This document shows, in pieces, positions 8,835 through 17,254 of a DNA stretch of 64,000 bases. Within the stretch, counting starts at the first letter, position 1. Every line of letters begins with the position of its first letter. The notes beneath the pieces were generated by a model, which had not been told where the DNA came from, searched no databases, and saw only the letters and a program-made list of their open reading frames with translations. A program made the translations under genes and the position numbers. Origin of the DNA: an uncultured Fluviicola sp. (lineage in GTDB: Bacteria; Bacteroidota; Bacteroidia; Flavobacteriales_D; Crocinitomicaceae); contig NZ_CABHOL010000009.1 in the NCBI RefSeq assembly GCF_902168135.1, forward strand, positions 62,001 through 126,000. Direction: 5' to 3'.

Positions 8835-8905
8835 GCAAAGAATGGAAGATCGCAAAGTTTTGAATAAATATTCTTCGCGTTCTTTGTCTCTTTGTGGTTA
8901 ATACT
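8835..8905. repeat. ACCGCAAAG-type long imperfect hairpin
   Basis: An inverted repeat between ACCGCAAAGAATGGAAGA and the later TTCTTTGTCTCTTTGTGGTTA. It belongs to the same intergenic family as the elements at 44.4-44.6 and 46.45 kb. Confidence 0.55.
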
Positions 8906-8973
8906 AAGAAAGATTCTTTGTTTGGAAGAATGTAAATATTAGTTAACAGAAAAGAAACCGTAGAAAAAAGCCC

Positions 8974-8981
8974 TATTTTCG
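8974..8981 (+). promoter_or_regulatory. -7 box (TATTTTCG) of the 8986 gene
   Basis: TATTTTCG matches TAnnTTTG with one mismatch and ends 4 nt before ATG at 8986. The identical box at the same spacing precedes the gene at 18257. Confidence 0.45.
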
Positions 8982-8985
8982 TTTC

Positions 8986-9696
8986 ATGAAACTGATTACT
9001 GGAATCTTATTGTTCTTATGTGGGACTGCTCTTGCCCAGGAACCTTGTACGAAGGTTTGGCTAACCGGAAAAGTGGAAGATACTTTGGTTAAACATGCCT
9101 TTTTAAATCTGATGGTGGTGAATACTTCCAATGGTAAAGGTGTTTTTGGTCAGCCCGACGGAACTTTCGGGGTTTATGTGAATAATAATGATTCGATCAT
9201 CTTGTCTATTAAAGGATATGAACGTTATGGGTTTCGTGTAAAAGGCGATTCTTCCTGTCATTTTGAGGTATATGCGGCGGTTGAAAGAAAGGCTCGTCAA
9301 ATTGATGAAGTGGTCATTAAGCCTCTGAAATCGATCCAGGAGATCAAGGAGGAGCGTGCGGCACTGGCTTTGAGGGAAACACGGACGATTACCGGTCTGG
9401 AGGCTTTCCAGAGCCCGATAACGGCTTTGTATCAGCGTTTTTCCAAGAAAGAGCAGTCCAAAGCTATTGTGGCTAAAAAACAATACGAAGATTCGAAAGA
9501 GGAAGTTGTGCAGGAGTTGCTGAGATTATACGTTTCTTACGATATCATCAAGTTAAATAATGAGGATTTTATCGATTTTATCCGTTTTATGAATATGGAT
9601 GATAATTTTCTGAAGACTGCTACGGATATTGAACTGATTACGTTTATAAAGGATAAACTGGAGCATTATTTATTGCTGCACCCGGAGAAAGAGTAA
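8986..9696 (+). CDS. Secreted protein with carboxypeptidase-D-regulatory-like domain
   Basis: A 236-residue exported protein. It has a clear signal peptide (MKLITGILLFLCGTALAQ, cleavage expected after AQ) and then a beta-sandwich segment with the CarboxypepD_reg-like pattern at residues about 28-100 (LTGKVEDTLVKHAFLNL, DGTFGVYVNNNDSIIL, IKGYERYGF). The second half is helical and charged, with no recognised domain. Such proteins in Bacteroidota lie in the periplasm or at the outer membrane; no enzymatic motif is visible. It is probably monocistronic, with a -7 box 4 nt before ATG and an AT-rich repeat after the stop. Confidence 0.75.
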   Translation: MKLITGILLFLCGTALAQEPCTKVWLTGKVEDTLVKHAFLNLMVVNTSNGKGVFGQPDGTFGVYVNNNDSIILSIKGYERYGFRVKGDSSCHFEVYAAVERKARQIDEVVIKPLKSIQEIKEERAALALRETRTITGLEAFQSPITALYQRFSKKEQSKAIVAKKQYEDSKEEVVQELLRLYVSYDIIKLNNEDFIDFIRFMNMDDNFLKTATDIELITFIKDKLEHYLLLHPEKE

Positions 9697-9790
9697 TTAT
9701 AATTATCAATGTCACAATTATAAATTATCAAGAAAGTTTAAAAATGGATTTTCTTGATAATTCACACATTCATAATTGATAATTATTTCC
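9697..9790. repeat. AT-rich palindromic intergenic repeat
   Basis: Nested inverted repeats of AATTATCAA/TTGATAATT words between two convergent genes, including a stem from AATTATCAAGAAA paired with TTTCTTGATAATT. It may act as a bidirectional terminator. Confidence 0.6.
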
Positions 9791-9793
9791 GGT

Positions 9794-11569
9794 CTAGTCC
9801 TCAATAACCTTTGGTTCTTCCATCAATTGTTTGTCGTGTAATTCTCTGTATTGGCTATTGATTTGCAATAGATCGGCCGGTTTTCCTTCCTCTATGATTT
9901 TTCCCTCTTCCAGCACCAAAATGTAATCAGCATTCCGAAGACTGGAAATACGATGGCTGACGATAACCGATGTTGTTTGGTTTTCCTGGTTCAGCTGCTT
10001 CAGGTTTCGGAGGATAATTTCTTCGGTTTCCGTATCAACGGCTGATAAACAGTCGTCTAAAAGCAAAATATCCGGTTTCCGTATCAATGCACGTGCAATG
10101 CTTACGCGTTGTTTTTGTCCGCCTGAAAGGTTCACGCCGCGCTCACCGAGGATGGTTTCAAATTTATCCGGAAATGCTTCGATGTTGTGCAGTACGTGTG
10201 AATTCTTTGCTGCATTCGTGATTTCTTCTTTTGTTACGGCTTCAAAATTCAGTGCACCGAAAGCTATGTTGTTATAGATGGTGTCGGAAAATAAGAATAC
10301 ATCCTGGGGGACAACGGAAAGGTGTTTGCGGTATTCGGTGAGGTTGAGCGAATCCAGTTTTTGGTCATTATATCGGATTTCTCCCTGGGTCGGATCCAAC
10401 TGACGAACAATCATCTGCAGCAAGGTCGATTTCCCGGAGCCTGTTTTCCCGATGATTCCCAGTGTTTCTCCACGTTTTAGCGTGAAATTGATGTCTGAAA
10501 GCACATCGGGTAAATCTGGTCTGTAACGAAACGACATGTTTTTGAACTGAAGTTCTTTGAATACTTCCAGTGGAGCTTCCGACTGGTTTTTGATTGCCGG
10601 TTCTGTTTTCAGGAATTCGTTGATGCGCTCCTGGGAAGCTGCTGCCCGTTGATTAATACTCGTTACCCAGCCGATGCTCGCAAAAGGCCAGGTTAGGTTG
10701 TAGATCAAAAGAATGATTGAAACAATATTCCCTGTTTTGATGCTTCCGTCAAAAGTGAGCAATCCGCCCATGTAAATACTTAACAGGGTGCTTGTCCCGA
10801 TCAATAAGGAAATAGTCGGCATAAACAATGCATTCGTTCTTACCAGGCGCATGGTTTTCTTCAAATAGGACTTCGAGCTTGTTTCAAAGTTCGTTTTTGC
10901 ATGTTTTTCCTGGATGTATGCTTTGATCACGCGGATGCCGGAAAAAGTTTCCTGTCCCAAAGTGCTCAGGCGCGATTGTTCCTGCTGCACCTCTTTGCTC
11001 AGCTTATTCATCCGGTTTGAAACCAAATAGATCAAAGTTGCCATCAAAGGAAGCGGGGCAAGTGCATAAAGTGCCAGTTCCGGATTAATTTTCAACATTT
11101 CATACAAGCTGAAAGGGAATAACGCAAACAGGTTGACGGTATACATGATTCCCGGTCCTAAATATTGTCTGACTTGCGAAACGTCTTCGGAAATGCGGTT
11201 CATTAGATCTCCGGTTGATTGTCTTTTGTAAAAGCCGTAATCCAGCTGCTGGTATTTTTCGAAGATTTCGTTTTTCAGGTCGAATTCGATATACCGCGAC
11301 ATCACGATCAGCGTTTGACGTGTCAGGAAGAGGAAGAATCCTTTAATTATGTTAAAAAGTATGATGAGCCCGGCAAGTCCAAGCACTGTCCAGAAAAGAG
11401 TCTGACCTTCACTTAATGGATTCTTTCCGGAAAGAAAGTTCATGGATTCACCTACAAAGACAGGGATTTTGGCTCCGAAGTAATTACCGGCAATAATAAA
11501 CAGGATGCCAAGCAGCAATCGCCAGCGGTATTTGTATAAATATTTGTTTAAATAGCTTAGAGACTTCAT
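9794..11569 (-). CDS. ABC exporter (fused permease and ATPase), MdlA/YheI-like
   Basis: A 591-residue half-transporter. The N-terminal six-helix ABC-exporter membrane domain covers residues about 1-320. The C-terminal ATPase shows Walker A (GIIGKTGSGKST), signature (LSGGQKQRVSIARAL), Walker B (ILLLDDCLSAVD) and the switch histidine (VIVSHR). The residue after Walker B is Asp rather than the usual catalytic Glu, as in the MdlA/YheI half of heterodimeric exporters, which have one degenerate site. No partner half lies nearby, so it either works as a homodimer or pairs with a protein encoded elsewhere. The substrate is unknown; lipids or drugs are typical for the family. Confidence 0.88.
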   Translation of the reverse strand: MKSLSYLNKYLYKYRWRLLLGILFIIAGNYFGAKIPVFVGESMNFLSGKNPLSEGQTLFWTVLGLAGLIILFNIIKGFFLFLTRQTLIVMSRYIEFDLKNEIFEKYQQLDYGFYKRQSTGDLMNRISEDVSQVRQYLGPGIMYTVNLFALFPFSLYEMLKINPELALYALAPLPLMATLIYLVSNRMNKLSKEVQQEQSRLSTLGQETFSGIRVIKAYIQEKHAKTNFETSSKSYLKKTMRLVRTNALFMPTISLLIGTSTLLSIYMGGLLTFDGSIKTGNIVSIILLIYNLTWPFASIGWVTSINQRAAASQERINEFLKTEPAIKNQSEAPLEVFKELQFKNMSFRYRPDLPDVLSDINFTLKRGETLGIIGKTGSGKSTLLQMIVRQLDPTQGEIRYNDQKLDSLNLTEYRKHLSVVPQDVFLFSDTIYNNIAFGALNFEAVTKEEITNAAKNSHVLHNIEAFPDKFETILGERGVNLSGGQKQRVSIARALIRKPDILLLDDCLSAVDTETEEIILRNLKQLNQENQTTSVIVSHRISSLRNADYILVLEEGKIIEEGKPADLLQINSQYRELHDKQLMEEPKVIED

Positions 11570-11582
11570 TCGATAAATTTCC

Positions 11583-11590
11583 TATTTTTG
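11583..11590 (+). promoter_or_regulatory. Candidate -7 box (TATTTTTG) upstream of leucine dehydrogenase
   Basis: A perfect TAnnTTTG element in the gap between the divergent ABC exporter and dehydrogenase genes. It implies a leader of roughly 70 nt for the dehydrogenase mRNA. Confidence 0.45.
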
Positions 11591-11663
11591 CGAGCGCTAA
11601 TGCGATTTTGTTCGAATTACAAAATTAGCCATTCGCATTGAAATAAAAGATTAAAAGTCGCGT

Positions 11664-12761
11664 ATGTTTGAAGTAAAAGAAGTCAAAGATCTAAATCTGG
11701 CTGAAAACCCCGTTATTTCTCAAATGAGTATGTATAACCACGAGCAATTGTTATTCTGTAACGATACTGCAACTGGCCTGAAAGCAATTATTGCTGTACA
11801 TAACACCGTTTTAGGACCTGCTTTGGGAGGAACCCGCATGTGGATGTACAACAATGAAATGGAGGCTTTGAATGACGTACTGCGTCTTTCAAGAGGGATG
11901 ACATACAAGAATTCAATTTCAGGATTGAATTTGGGAGGTGGAAAAGCGGTGATCATTGGAGATTCTCGCTCCATGAAATCAGAAGCTTTGTTCCGTCGTT
12001 TCGGGAAGTTCGTAAACTCTTTGGCTGGAAAATATATTACTGCAGAAGATGTGGGTATTTCTCCGGTGGATATGGTTTGGGTTTCTATGGAAACAGATCA
12101 CGTAGTAGGTTTGCCGGGAAAAAGCGGTGATCCTTCGCCTGTAACTGCTTACGGTGTTTACATGGGAATGAAAGCATGTGCAAGCCAGCAGTTCGGTTCT
12201 GATTCTTTGGCTGGTAAAAAAGTGGCTGTTCAGGGTGTTGGTCACGTAGGTGAATACCTGGTAAAACACCTGGTTTCTGAAGGTGCAGATGTTACAATCA
12301 CGGATATTCACCAGGATACTTTGAAACGTGTAGCGAATGAATACGGAGTGAAAGTGGTTGGATTGGATGAAATCTACGACGTACCGATGGATATTTATGC
12401 CCCATGTGCTTTGGGAGCAACTATTAACGATGATACGATCAACCGTTTGAAGTGTTCTATCATTGCCGGAGCTGCAAACAACCAGTTGGCAAACGAGAAA
12501 ATCCACGGTCAGCTGGTGAAAGACAAAGGAATTATTTATGCTCCTGATTTTGCATTAAATGCAGGTGGTGTGATCAATTGTTATTCGGAAGTGGCTGGCT
12601 TGACAGCGCAATGGTCGATGGCTAAAGCGGAAGAGATTTACACAACGATCGGAAACATCGTTTCCCGTTCAAGTGCTGAAGGCGTTCCGACTTACCAAAT
12701 TGCAAACAAGATCGCTGAAGAGCGTATTGAGTCAATCGGTAAAGTAAAATTACCACTATAA
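11664..12761 (+). CDS. Glu/Leu/Phe/Val dehydrogenase, probably leucine dehydrogenase
   Basis: A cytoplasmic NAD-dependent amino-acid dehydrogenase that deaminates branched-chain amino acids to 2-oxo acids. 365 residues is the leucine dehydrogenase length. The glycine-rich motif with the substrate lysine is visible (LNLGGGKAVIIGD), as are GPALGGTRMW near the N-terminus, the catalytic-aspartate region TAEDVGISPVDM, and the nucleotide-binding loop VAVQGVGHVG. Valine or phenylalanine preference cannot be excluded by reading alone. It is followed 22 nt later by nusB, a pairing probably transcribed together. Confidence 0.9.
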   Translation: MFEVKEVKDLNLAENPVISQMSMYNHEQLLFCNDTATGLKAIIAVHNTVLGPALGGTRMWMYNNEMEALNDVLRLSRGMTYKNSISGLNLGGGKAVIIGDSRSMKSEALFRRFGKFVNSLAGKYITAEDVGISPVDMVWVSMETDHVVGLPGKSGDPSPVTAYGVYMGMKACASQQFGSDSLAGKKVAVQGVGHVGEYLVKHLVSEGADVTITDIHQDTLKRVANEYGVKVVGLDEIYDVPMDIYAPCALGATINDDTINRLKCSIIAGAANNQLANEKIHGQLVKDKGIIYAPDFALNAGGVINCYSEVAGLTAQWSMAKAEEIYTTIGNIVSRSSAEGVPTYQIANKIAEERIESIGKVKLPL

Positions 12762-12783
12762 AAAGATAGGAGAGTAGTTTATA

Positions 12784-13731
12784 ATGCTGAATAGAAGACA
12801 TTTACGAATTAAAGTTTTGCAGGCGCTTTACGCTTATTTCCAGGGAGATGAGGAAAGCATCAAGAAAACCGAGAACGAACTCATGCAGGCAGTGGATCGC
12901 ATTTACGATCTTTACTTGTATTTATTGCTGAGTTTCGGTGAGTTGAAAGACATTGCAGAACATCGTATTGAAGAAAATAAAAAGAAAATCCGTCCTACGG
13001 AGGAAGATCTGAATCCGAACCGGAAGTTTGTGGATTCTTTGGTTATCCAGGCATTGCAGGACAGTTATTCCTTGCGGGAAGCTTCGGAAGACCGTTCGGT
13101 GAACTGGATTGGTGATGAGCACCACGAAATGTTCCGCAAGATCTATCTTCAAATGAGAGAAGGGGAAACCTGGTTTGCTCATATGAACAACGAGGCAAGG
13201 GATTTTGAAGAAGATAAAACCTTCATGATCAACCTGTTTAAAGCAGAGATCGCAAATTCCCCGTTGATTTATCACTTCTTTGAAGAGAAAAGCATTCACT
13301 GGCTGGATGATATTGATCTGGCTTGTCAAATGGCGATCAAATCGATCAAAGCGATGGAGGAAGGACAGAAATTCATTGCAATGCCTTTGTATAAAGACAA
13401 GGAAGATGAGCAGGAATTCATCCGTACTTTGTTGCGTAAGACCATTTCAATGGATTCGGAGAATTTGTCATTGATCGATGAATTAACGGATAACTGGGAG
13501 TTGGAGCGAATTGCCAAAATGGATATTCTCCTGTTGAAAATGGCAATTACGGAGCTTCAGGTTTTCAAAAGTATCCCGAAAAAAGTGACTTTGAACGAGT
13601 ATATTGAAATCTCGAAATTCTACTCCACTCCAAAAAGTCACGGATTTATCAACGGAATCCTGGATAAGGCCGTTGATAGATTGGTAAAAGATGGAAAAAT
13701 TTCTAAACTCGGAAGAGGTTTAATGGATTAA
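12784..13731 (+). CDS. nusB: Transcription antitermination factor NusB (long Bacteroidota form)
   Basis: 315 residues, about twice the length of E. coli NusB but usual for Bacteroidota, where a long N-terminal and central helical part precedes the classical fold. The C-terminal half shows the NusB helices: ELERIAKMDILLLKMAITEL, then TLNEYIEISKFYSTPKSHGF, then INGILDKAVDRL. It binds boxA RNA with NusE (S10) during rRNA transcription. The DUF1573 gene starts 4 nt after its stop, so they form an operon. Confidence 0.9.
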   Translation: MLNRRHLRIKVLQALYAYFQGDEESIKKTENELMQAVDRIYDLYLYLLLSFGELKDIAEHRIEENKKKIRPTEEDLNPNRKFVDSLVIQALQDSYSLREASEDRSVNWIGDEHHEMFRKIYLQMREGETWFAHMNNEARDFEEDKTFMINLFKAEIANSPLIYHFFEEKSIHWLDDIDLACQMAIKSIKAMEEGQKFIAMPLYKDKEDEQEFIRTLLRKTISMDSENLSLIDELTDNWELERIAKMDILLLKMAITELQVFKSIPKKVTLNEYIEISKFYSTPKSHGFINGILDKAVDRLVKDGKISKLGRGLMD

Positions 13732-13735
13732 TGTT

Positions 13736-14131
13736 ATGAGAAAAGTTTTGTTTTTGGGCCTGGCCTTATCGTTTTTGAGTGCTTGTGGATCGGATTCTCC
13801 TTCGGAAATCGTTGGTTACAAGACAACGATGAAAGTGGCAAGTGTTTTTAATGCCGGGAAAATTGCAAGAGGTGAGGTAATTCACGCTAACTTTGTAGTT
13901 GAGAATACCGGTGAATACCCATTGGTATTGTCTGATGTTTCAGGATCTTGTTCCTGTACGGTTGCTGATTGGAGCAAAGAACCGATCGCACCGGGAGAAA
14001 AAGGATTTGTGAAGGCAAACGTTAAAACGGAATCTTTTTCGGAAGGGCCGGTTACCAGAAGTGTAACAATCCTTTCAAATACAACGCCTCCAAATACCAA
14101 AGTGGTGGTTGAGGCAACGATAATTAAGTAG
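13736..14131 (+). CDS. DUF1573 lipoprotein
   Basis: A 131-residue lipoprotein. The signal peptide ends in a lipobox (FLSACGS, Cys at about 17). The rest is a single Ig-like DUF1573 domain with the family motif FVVENTGEYPLVLSDVSGSCSCT and PIAPGEKGFVKA. DUF1573 proteins are abundant in Bacteroidota and sit in the periplasm or on the outer membrane; the biochemical role is unknown. Its place between nusB and yajC is a recurring Bacteroidota arrangement as far as I recall. Confidence 0.88.
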   Translation: MRKVLFLGLALSFLSACGSDSPSEIVGYKTTMKVASVFNAGKIARGEVIHANFVVENTGEYPLVLSDVSGSCSCTVADWSKEPIAPGEKGFVKANVKTESFSEGPVTRSVTILSNTTPPNTKVVVEATIIK

Positions 14132-14234
14132 GTTCAAAAGTTCAAATGTTGAACAGTTCAAACCATTGAACTTTTTTAACTCTTTGAACACATTGAACAA
14201 TCAGTTAGTAATAGTTAAAATAAAAAATAGAGTT

Positions 14235-14498
14235 ATGCAAATTATAATGCTCGTGTTGATGTTAGTGGTGTTTTACTTCTTTTTAATTCGACCGCAACAG
14301 AAAAAACAAAAAGAGCTTAAAGCGTTTCGTGAGAATTTGAAACAAGGAGATAAAGTGGTGACTATCGGTGGAATTCACGGTAAAATCCTGGAGATCACAG
14401 ATACAACTGTTTTGATCAATTCCGAAGGTACTAAATTGCGTTTTGAAAAATCTGCAATTTCTACGGCAGTAGCTGATAACTTGGGAGTTCAGGCTTAA
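14235..14498 (+). CDS. yajC: Preprotein translocase subunit YajC
   Basis: An 87-residue accessory subunit of the Sec translocon (SecDF-YajC). It has an N-terminal membrane helix (IIMLVLMLVVFYFFLIRPQQ) with the RPQQKKQKE signature, then the small soluble domain with GDKVVTIGGIHGKI. The frame is open upstream to 14166, but that part is built of AACTTTTGAAC-type repeat words, and the ATG at 14235 gives the standard YajC start. A hairpin terminator lies 26 nt after the stop. Confidence 0.93.
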   Translation: MQIIMLVLMLVVFYFFLIRPQQKKQKELKAFRENLKQGDKVVTIGGIHGKILEITDTTVLINSEGTKLRFEKSAISTAVADNLGVQA

Positions 14499-14523
14499 TC
14501 ATCCATTACCGGTTAAAAACATC

Positions 14524-14552
14524 AAAGCATCGTCGATTGGCGATGCTTTTTT
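14524..14552 (+). terminator. Terminator of the nusB-yajC operon
   Basis: A 9-bp stem (AAAGCATCG with CGATGCTTT), an 8-nt loop and a T tail, 26 nt after the yajC stop. Confidence 0.85.
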
Positions 14553-14553
14553 G

Positions 14554-14587
14554 TTTCCCGCAGATTACGCAGAGGAGCGCAGAAGTT
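14554..14587 (+). repeat. 34-bp inverted repeat, left arm, flanking the RES gene
   Basis: An exact inverted match of 34 nt to 15850-15883 (core word GCAGATTACGCAGAGGAGCG). It begins right after the yajC terminator. The words resemble dispersed repeats seen near other genes here, so it may be a common genomic repeat rather than a transposon end. Confidence 0.9.
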
Positions 14588-14652
14588 TGGATGTTTATTC
14601 ACAATGTTTAAATTTATTTCCGAAATTAACAGAGTAATACTTAATCACTATA

Positions 14653-15828
14653 ATGAATGCATTCGAAATTTTAAGATTCACAAAAAAGTATTTTCCTTTA
14701 GTTAGACCTAGTAATGAGGATTTTGAAGGTTACATAAATAATATTTTAGATGAATATCAAGTTTTAGTTAATGAGTCAATAGAGCTTTTTGATTCTGAAA
14801 AATTTATAGATAGTGGATATATTAAATTGGGAAGAGAAAAGTTTATTGATTCATTTAACTTTCTTACAGAAGCAATTTCTGCTGCGATAACACTTTATTT
14901 AAATGGTTTTCCGAATCGTGCTTTTGAGAAATTAAATCACGCAATGTCCAAAATTCAATATGAAGATAAAAGCATCGAATATCTCGGTGGAGCTACTATA
15001 GTAGGAAATGGGTCTTACAAGTTTTACCGAATAAGAGAAAGTGATTCAAAACATACATTATCTAGATCAGAATTATTTCATGTTCCATTTTCACAAAGAC
15101 GAAAAATTCATACTAAAAGATATAGTATTCCAGGGTTACCATCGCTCTATTTGTCAGATTCGATATATGTTGCCTGGGAAGAATTGGGACGACCAAAATT
15201 TGATCAGATACAAGCTGCTCGTTTTGAACTTGATAAAAATTTTTCAATATTGAGTTTAACCACAGAAATATATTGTAAAGAAGATTTCTTGGATACTATA
15301 ATTAATTCATCTACGATTAATTATGGTAATGAGAAAACTTTTAGTGCTTATGATAGAGCATTGCAGGCAGTATTCATGTTTCCATTAATTTTAGCATGTT
15401 CTATTAAGGTTAATGACAATTCCGATGTTTTTAGGCCGGAATATATAGTTCCACAAATACTGTTGCAATGGATTACAATGAATAGTCGTTATCAAGGAAT
15501 TTGTTATACGACTTCACATATTAATTTTACCAATAATAATTTTGAAGGTAATTTTAGGAACTATGTTATTCCTTCAACTCAAAGAGATAGTGATTATTGT
15601 TCTAAAATTGGGCGACTGTTTAAAATGACAGAGCCTATTTCAGCAGAATTGGTGTCATTAAATGAAAAGACGAATATAATTCAGCATGCATCTTCTCAAT
15701 ATGAAAATGCAAAAGTCAAATCTGTCGAGATAATTAATGGGCAAAAATCAGTTTATACATATACCAAATTTGCCTCATTAGACGAAGCCTTAAGCCATTT
15801 ACCAGCAACTAATATAGATTTTGTCTAA
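14653..15828 (+). CDS. RES-domain protein, toxin-like (putative NAD+-consuming)
   Basis: 391 residues. The C-terminal two thirds carry the RES domain: FYRIRES (Arg at 126/128), SIPGLPSLYLSDS following Arg156-Tyr157, the acidic AWEELG (Glu about 176), PEYIVPQILLQW, and GICYTTSHI. RES toxins of type II toxin-antitoxin pairs degrade NAD+ (phosphorylase-type activity) and are normally about 150-250 residues with an upstream Xre antitoxin. Here no antitoxin gene is present; instead the protein has a 110-residue helical N-terminal domain of unknown role. It is markedly more AT-rich than its neighbours and sits alone between exact 34-bp inverted repeats, which suggests acquisition by transfer. Confidence 0.85.
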   Translation: MNAFEILRFTKKYFPLVRPSNEDFEGYINNILDEYQVLVNESIELFDSEKFIDSGYIKLGREKFIDSFNFLTEAISAAITLYLNGFPNRAFEKLNHAMSKIQYEDKSIEYLGGATIVGNGSYKFYRIRESDSKHTLSRSELFHVPFSQRRKIHTKRYSIPGLPSLYLSDSIYVAWEELGRPKFDQIQAARFELDKNFSILSLTTEIYCKEDFLDTIINSSTINYGNEKTFSAYDRALQAVFMFPLILACSIKVNDNSDVFRPEYIVPQILLQWITMNSRYQGICYTTSHINFTNNNFEGNFRNYVIPSTQRDSDYCSKIGRLFKMTEPISAELVSLNEKTNIIQHASSQYENAKVKSVEIINGQKSVYTYTKFASLDEALSHLPATNIDFV

Positions 15829-15849
15829 CAATAGTGAATTCTAATAAAT

Positions 15850-15883
15850 AACTTCTGCGCTCCTCTGCGTAATCTGCGGGAAA
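15850..15883 (-). repeat. 34-bp inverted repeat, right arm, flanking the RES gene
   Basis: The exact reverse complement of 14554-14587. It lies 21 nt after the RES stop codon and just before the thiolase terminator. Confidence 0.9.
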
Positions 15884-15892
15884 TATGAAAAC

Positions 15893-15924
15893 AAAAAATG
15901 CCACCCCGAAAAGGAATGGCATTC
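15893..15924 (-). terminator. Thiolase gene terminator
   Basis: On the minus strand, AATGCCATTCC pairs with GGGGTGGCATT (two G-U pairs) followed by a T run, 17 nt after the thiolase stop. Confidence 0.8.
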
Positions 15925-15941
15925 ATTAGTGTATTTATCTC

Positions 15942-17120
15942 TTAAATATTCTCGATAATCATCGCAGAAGCACCACCGCCTCCGTTACAGATCCCTGCAC
16001 CACCAATCTTTCCGCCGTTTTGTTTCAATACGTGGATCAATGTTACAATGACACGGGATCCGGAGTTTCCTAGCGGGTGGCCTAAAGCAACAGCTCCACC
16101 GTTCACGTCCACTTTTGCAGGATCCAATCCTAAAATTTGTGTATTTGCCAATCCAACCACAGCGAATGCCTGGTTCAACTCCCAGAAATCAACCTGGTCA
16201 GTTTTTAAACCCGCTTTTGCCAATGCTTTCGGAACTGCTTTTGAAGGTGCTGTTGTGAAGAATTCAGGCTCGTGAGCAGCATCTGCATAACTAACGATTT
16301 TTGCAATCGGCTTCAATCCGTGTTTTTCAACTGCTTCTTTGGAAGCAAGGATCAATGCGGAAGCTCCGTCGTTCAAAGTAGAAGCATTTGCTGCCGTAAT
16401 TGTTCCTTCTTTATCGAAAGCTGGTTTCAGGGAAGGAATTTTATCTAAAAATACGTTTTTGTATTCTTCGTCTTCAACTACTAAGATCGGATCGCCTTTA
16501 CGCTGCGGAACAGAAACTCCAACCACTTCGTCCTTGAATTTTCCGGATTCCCATGCTGCAGCTGCGCGCTTGTATGAAGTAATCGCAAAATTATCCTGGT
16601 CTTCACGAGTGATGTTGTATTTTTGAGCTGTTTTCTCAGCACATGTTCCCATAGGAACTTTGCTGTAAACATCCAGTAATCCGTCTTTGGTGATTCCATC
16701 CAGCATTTGGATGTTCCCGAACTTCATACCGTTTCTTCCGTCCAAATAATGAGGTGCCTGGCTCATGTTTTCCATTCCACCTGCAACAACGATCTCGTTG
16801 TCACCTGCTAAAATCGTTTGAGCACCCAACATGATGGACTTCATTCCGGAAGCACACACTTTATTTACAGTAGTACAAGGAACCGTATTTGGTAATCCTG
16901 CACCCAAAGCAGCCTGACGGGCAGGAGCTTGTCCGACACCGGCTTGCAATACATTTCCCATGAAAACTTCATCAACCAATTCAGGCTTCAATCCTGATTT
17001 GTCCAATGCACCTTTGATCGCAACTGATCCTAACTGGGTAGCAGGGATAGAGGATAATCCACCCATAAACGCTCCCATCGGAGTGCGGACGGCGGCAATA
17101 ATGTATACTTCTTTCGACAT
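15942..17120 (-). CDS. Acetyl-CoA C-acetyltransferase (thiolase II)
   Basis: Condenses two acetyl-CoA to acetoacetyl-CoA or cleaves 3-ketoacyl-CoA. 392 residues from the ATG at 17120 (MSKEVYIIAAVRTPMG); an upstream start at 17144 adds an unlikely 8-residue extension. All catalytic parts are visible: nucleophile Cys in NKVCASGMKS (about residue 89), the NGGAVALGHPLGNSG histidine motif and the C-terminal GGICNGGGGASAM cysteine motif (read as GAGICNGGGG). It is probably monocistronic, with a -7 box 21 nt upstream and its own terminator. Confidence 0.94.
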   Translation of the reverse strand: MSKEVYIIAAVRTPMGAFMGGLSSIPATQLGSVAIKGALDKSGLKPELVDEVFMGNVLQAGVGQAPARQAALGAGLPNTVPCTTVNKVCASGMKSIMLGAQTILAGDNEIVVAGGMENMSQAPHYLDGRNGMKFGNIQMLDGITKDGLLDVYSKVPMGTCAEKTAQKYNITREDQDNFAITSYKRAAAAWESGKFKDEVVGVSVPQRKGDPILVVEDEEYKNVFLDKIPSLKPAFDKEGTITAANASTLNDGASALILASKEAVEKHGLKPIAKIVSYADAAHEPEFFTTAPSKAVPKALAKAGLKTDQVDFWELNQAFAVVGLANTQILGLDPAKVDVNGGAVALGHPLGNSGSRVIVTLIHVLKQNGGKIGGAGICNGGGGASAMIIENI

Positions 17121-17141
17121 AGCAATTTTAAATTTCGAACC

Positions 17142-17149
17142 CAAATTTA
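17142..17149 (-). promoter_or_regulatory. Thiolase -7 box (TAAATTTG)
   Basis: A perfect TAnnTTTG on the minus strand, giving a gap of 21 nt to the thiolase ATG. Confidence 0.5.
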
Positions 17150-17254
17150 CTCATTTTCTTGGTTTATTCACTTTCCGAAGTTGGAATCTAAGAGAAGGAT
17201 TGTTAATTTACGATACGGATTTCACTAATTTTACACCTTAAAAATAAATTGTGT

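Noticed and set aside
14166-14234. N-terminal extension of YajC
   Set aside because: The extra 23 codons translate AACTTTTGAAC-type repeat DNA, and the standard YajC start is at 14235.
14554-15883. Insertion sequence with 34-bp terminal repeats
   Set aside because: No transposase lies between the repeats, no target duplication is visible, and the repeat words look like common intergenic repeats. Kept as a flanking repeat only.
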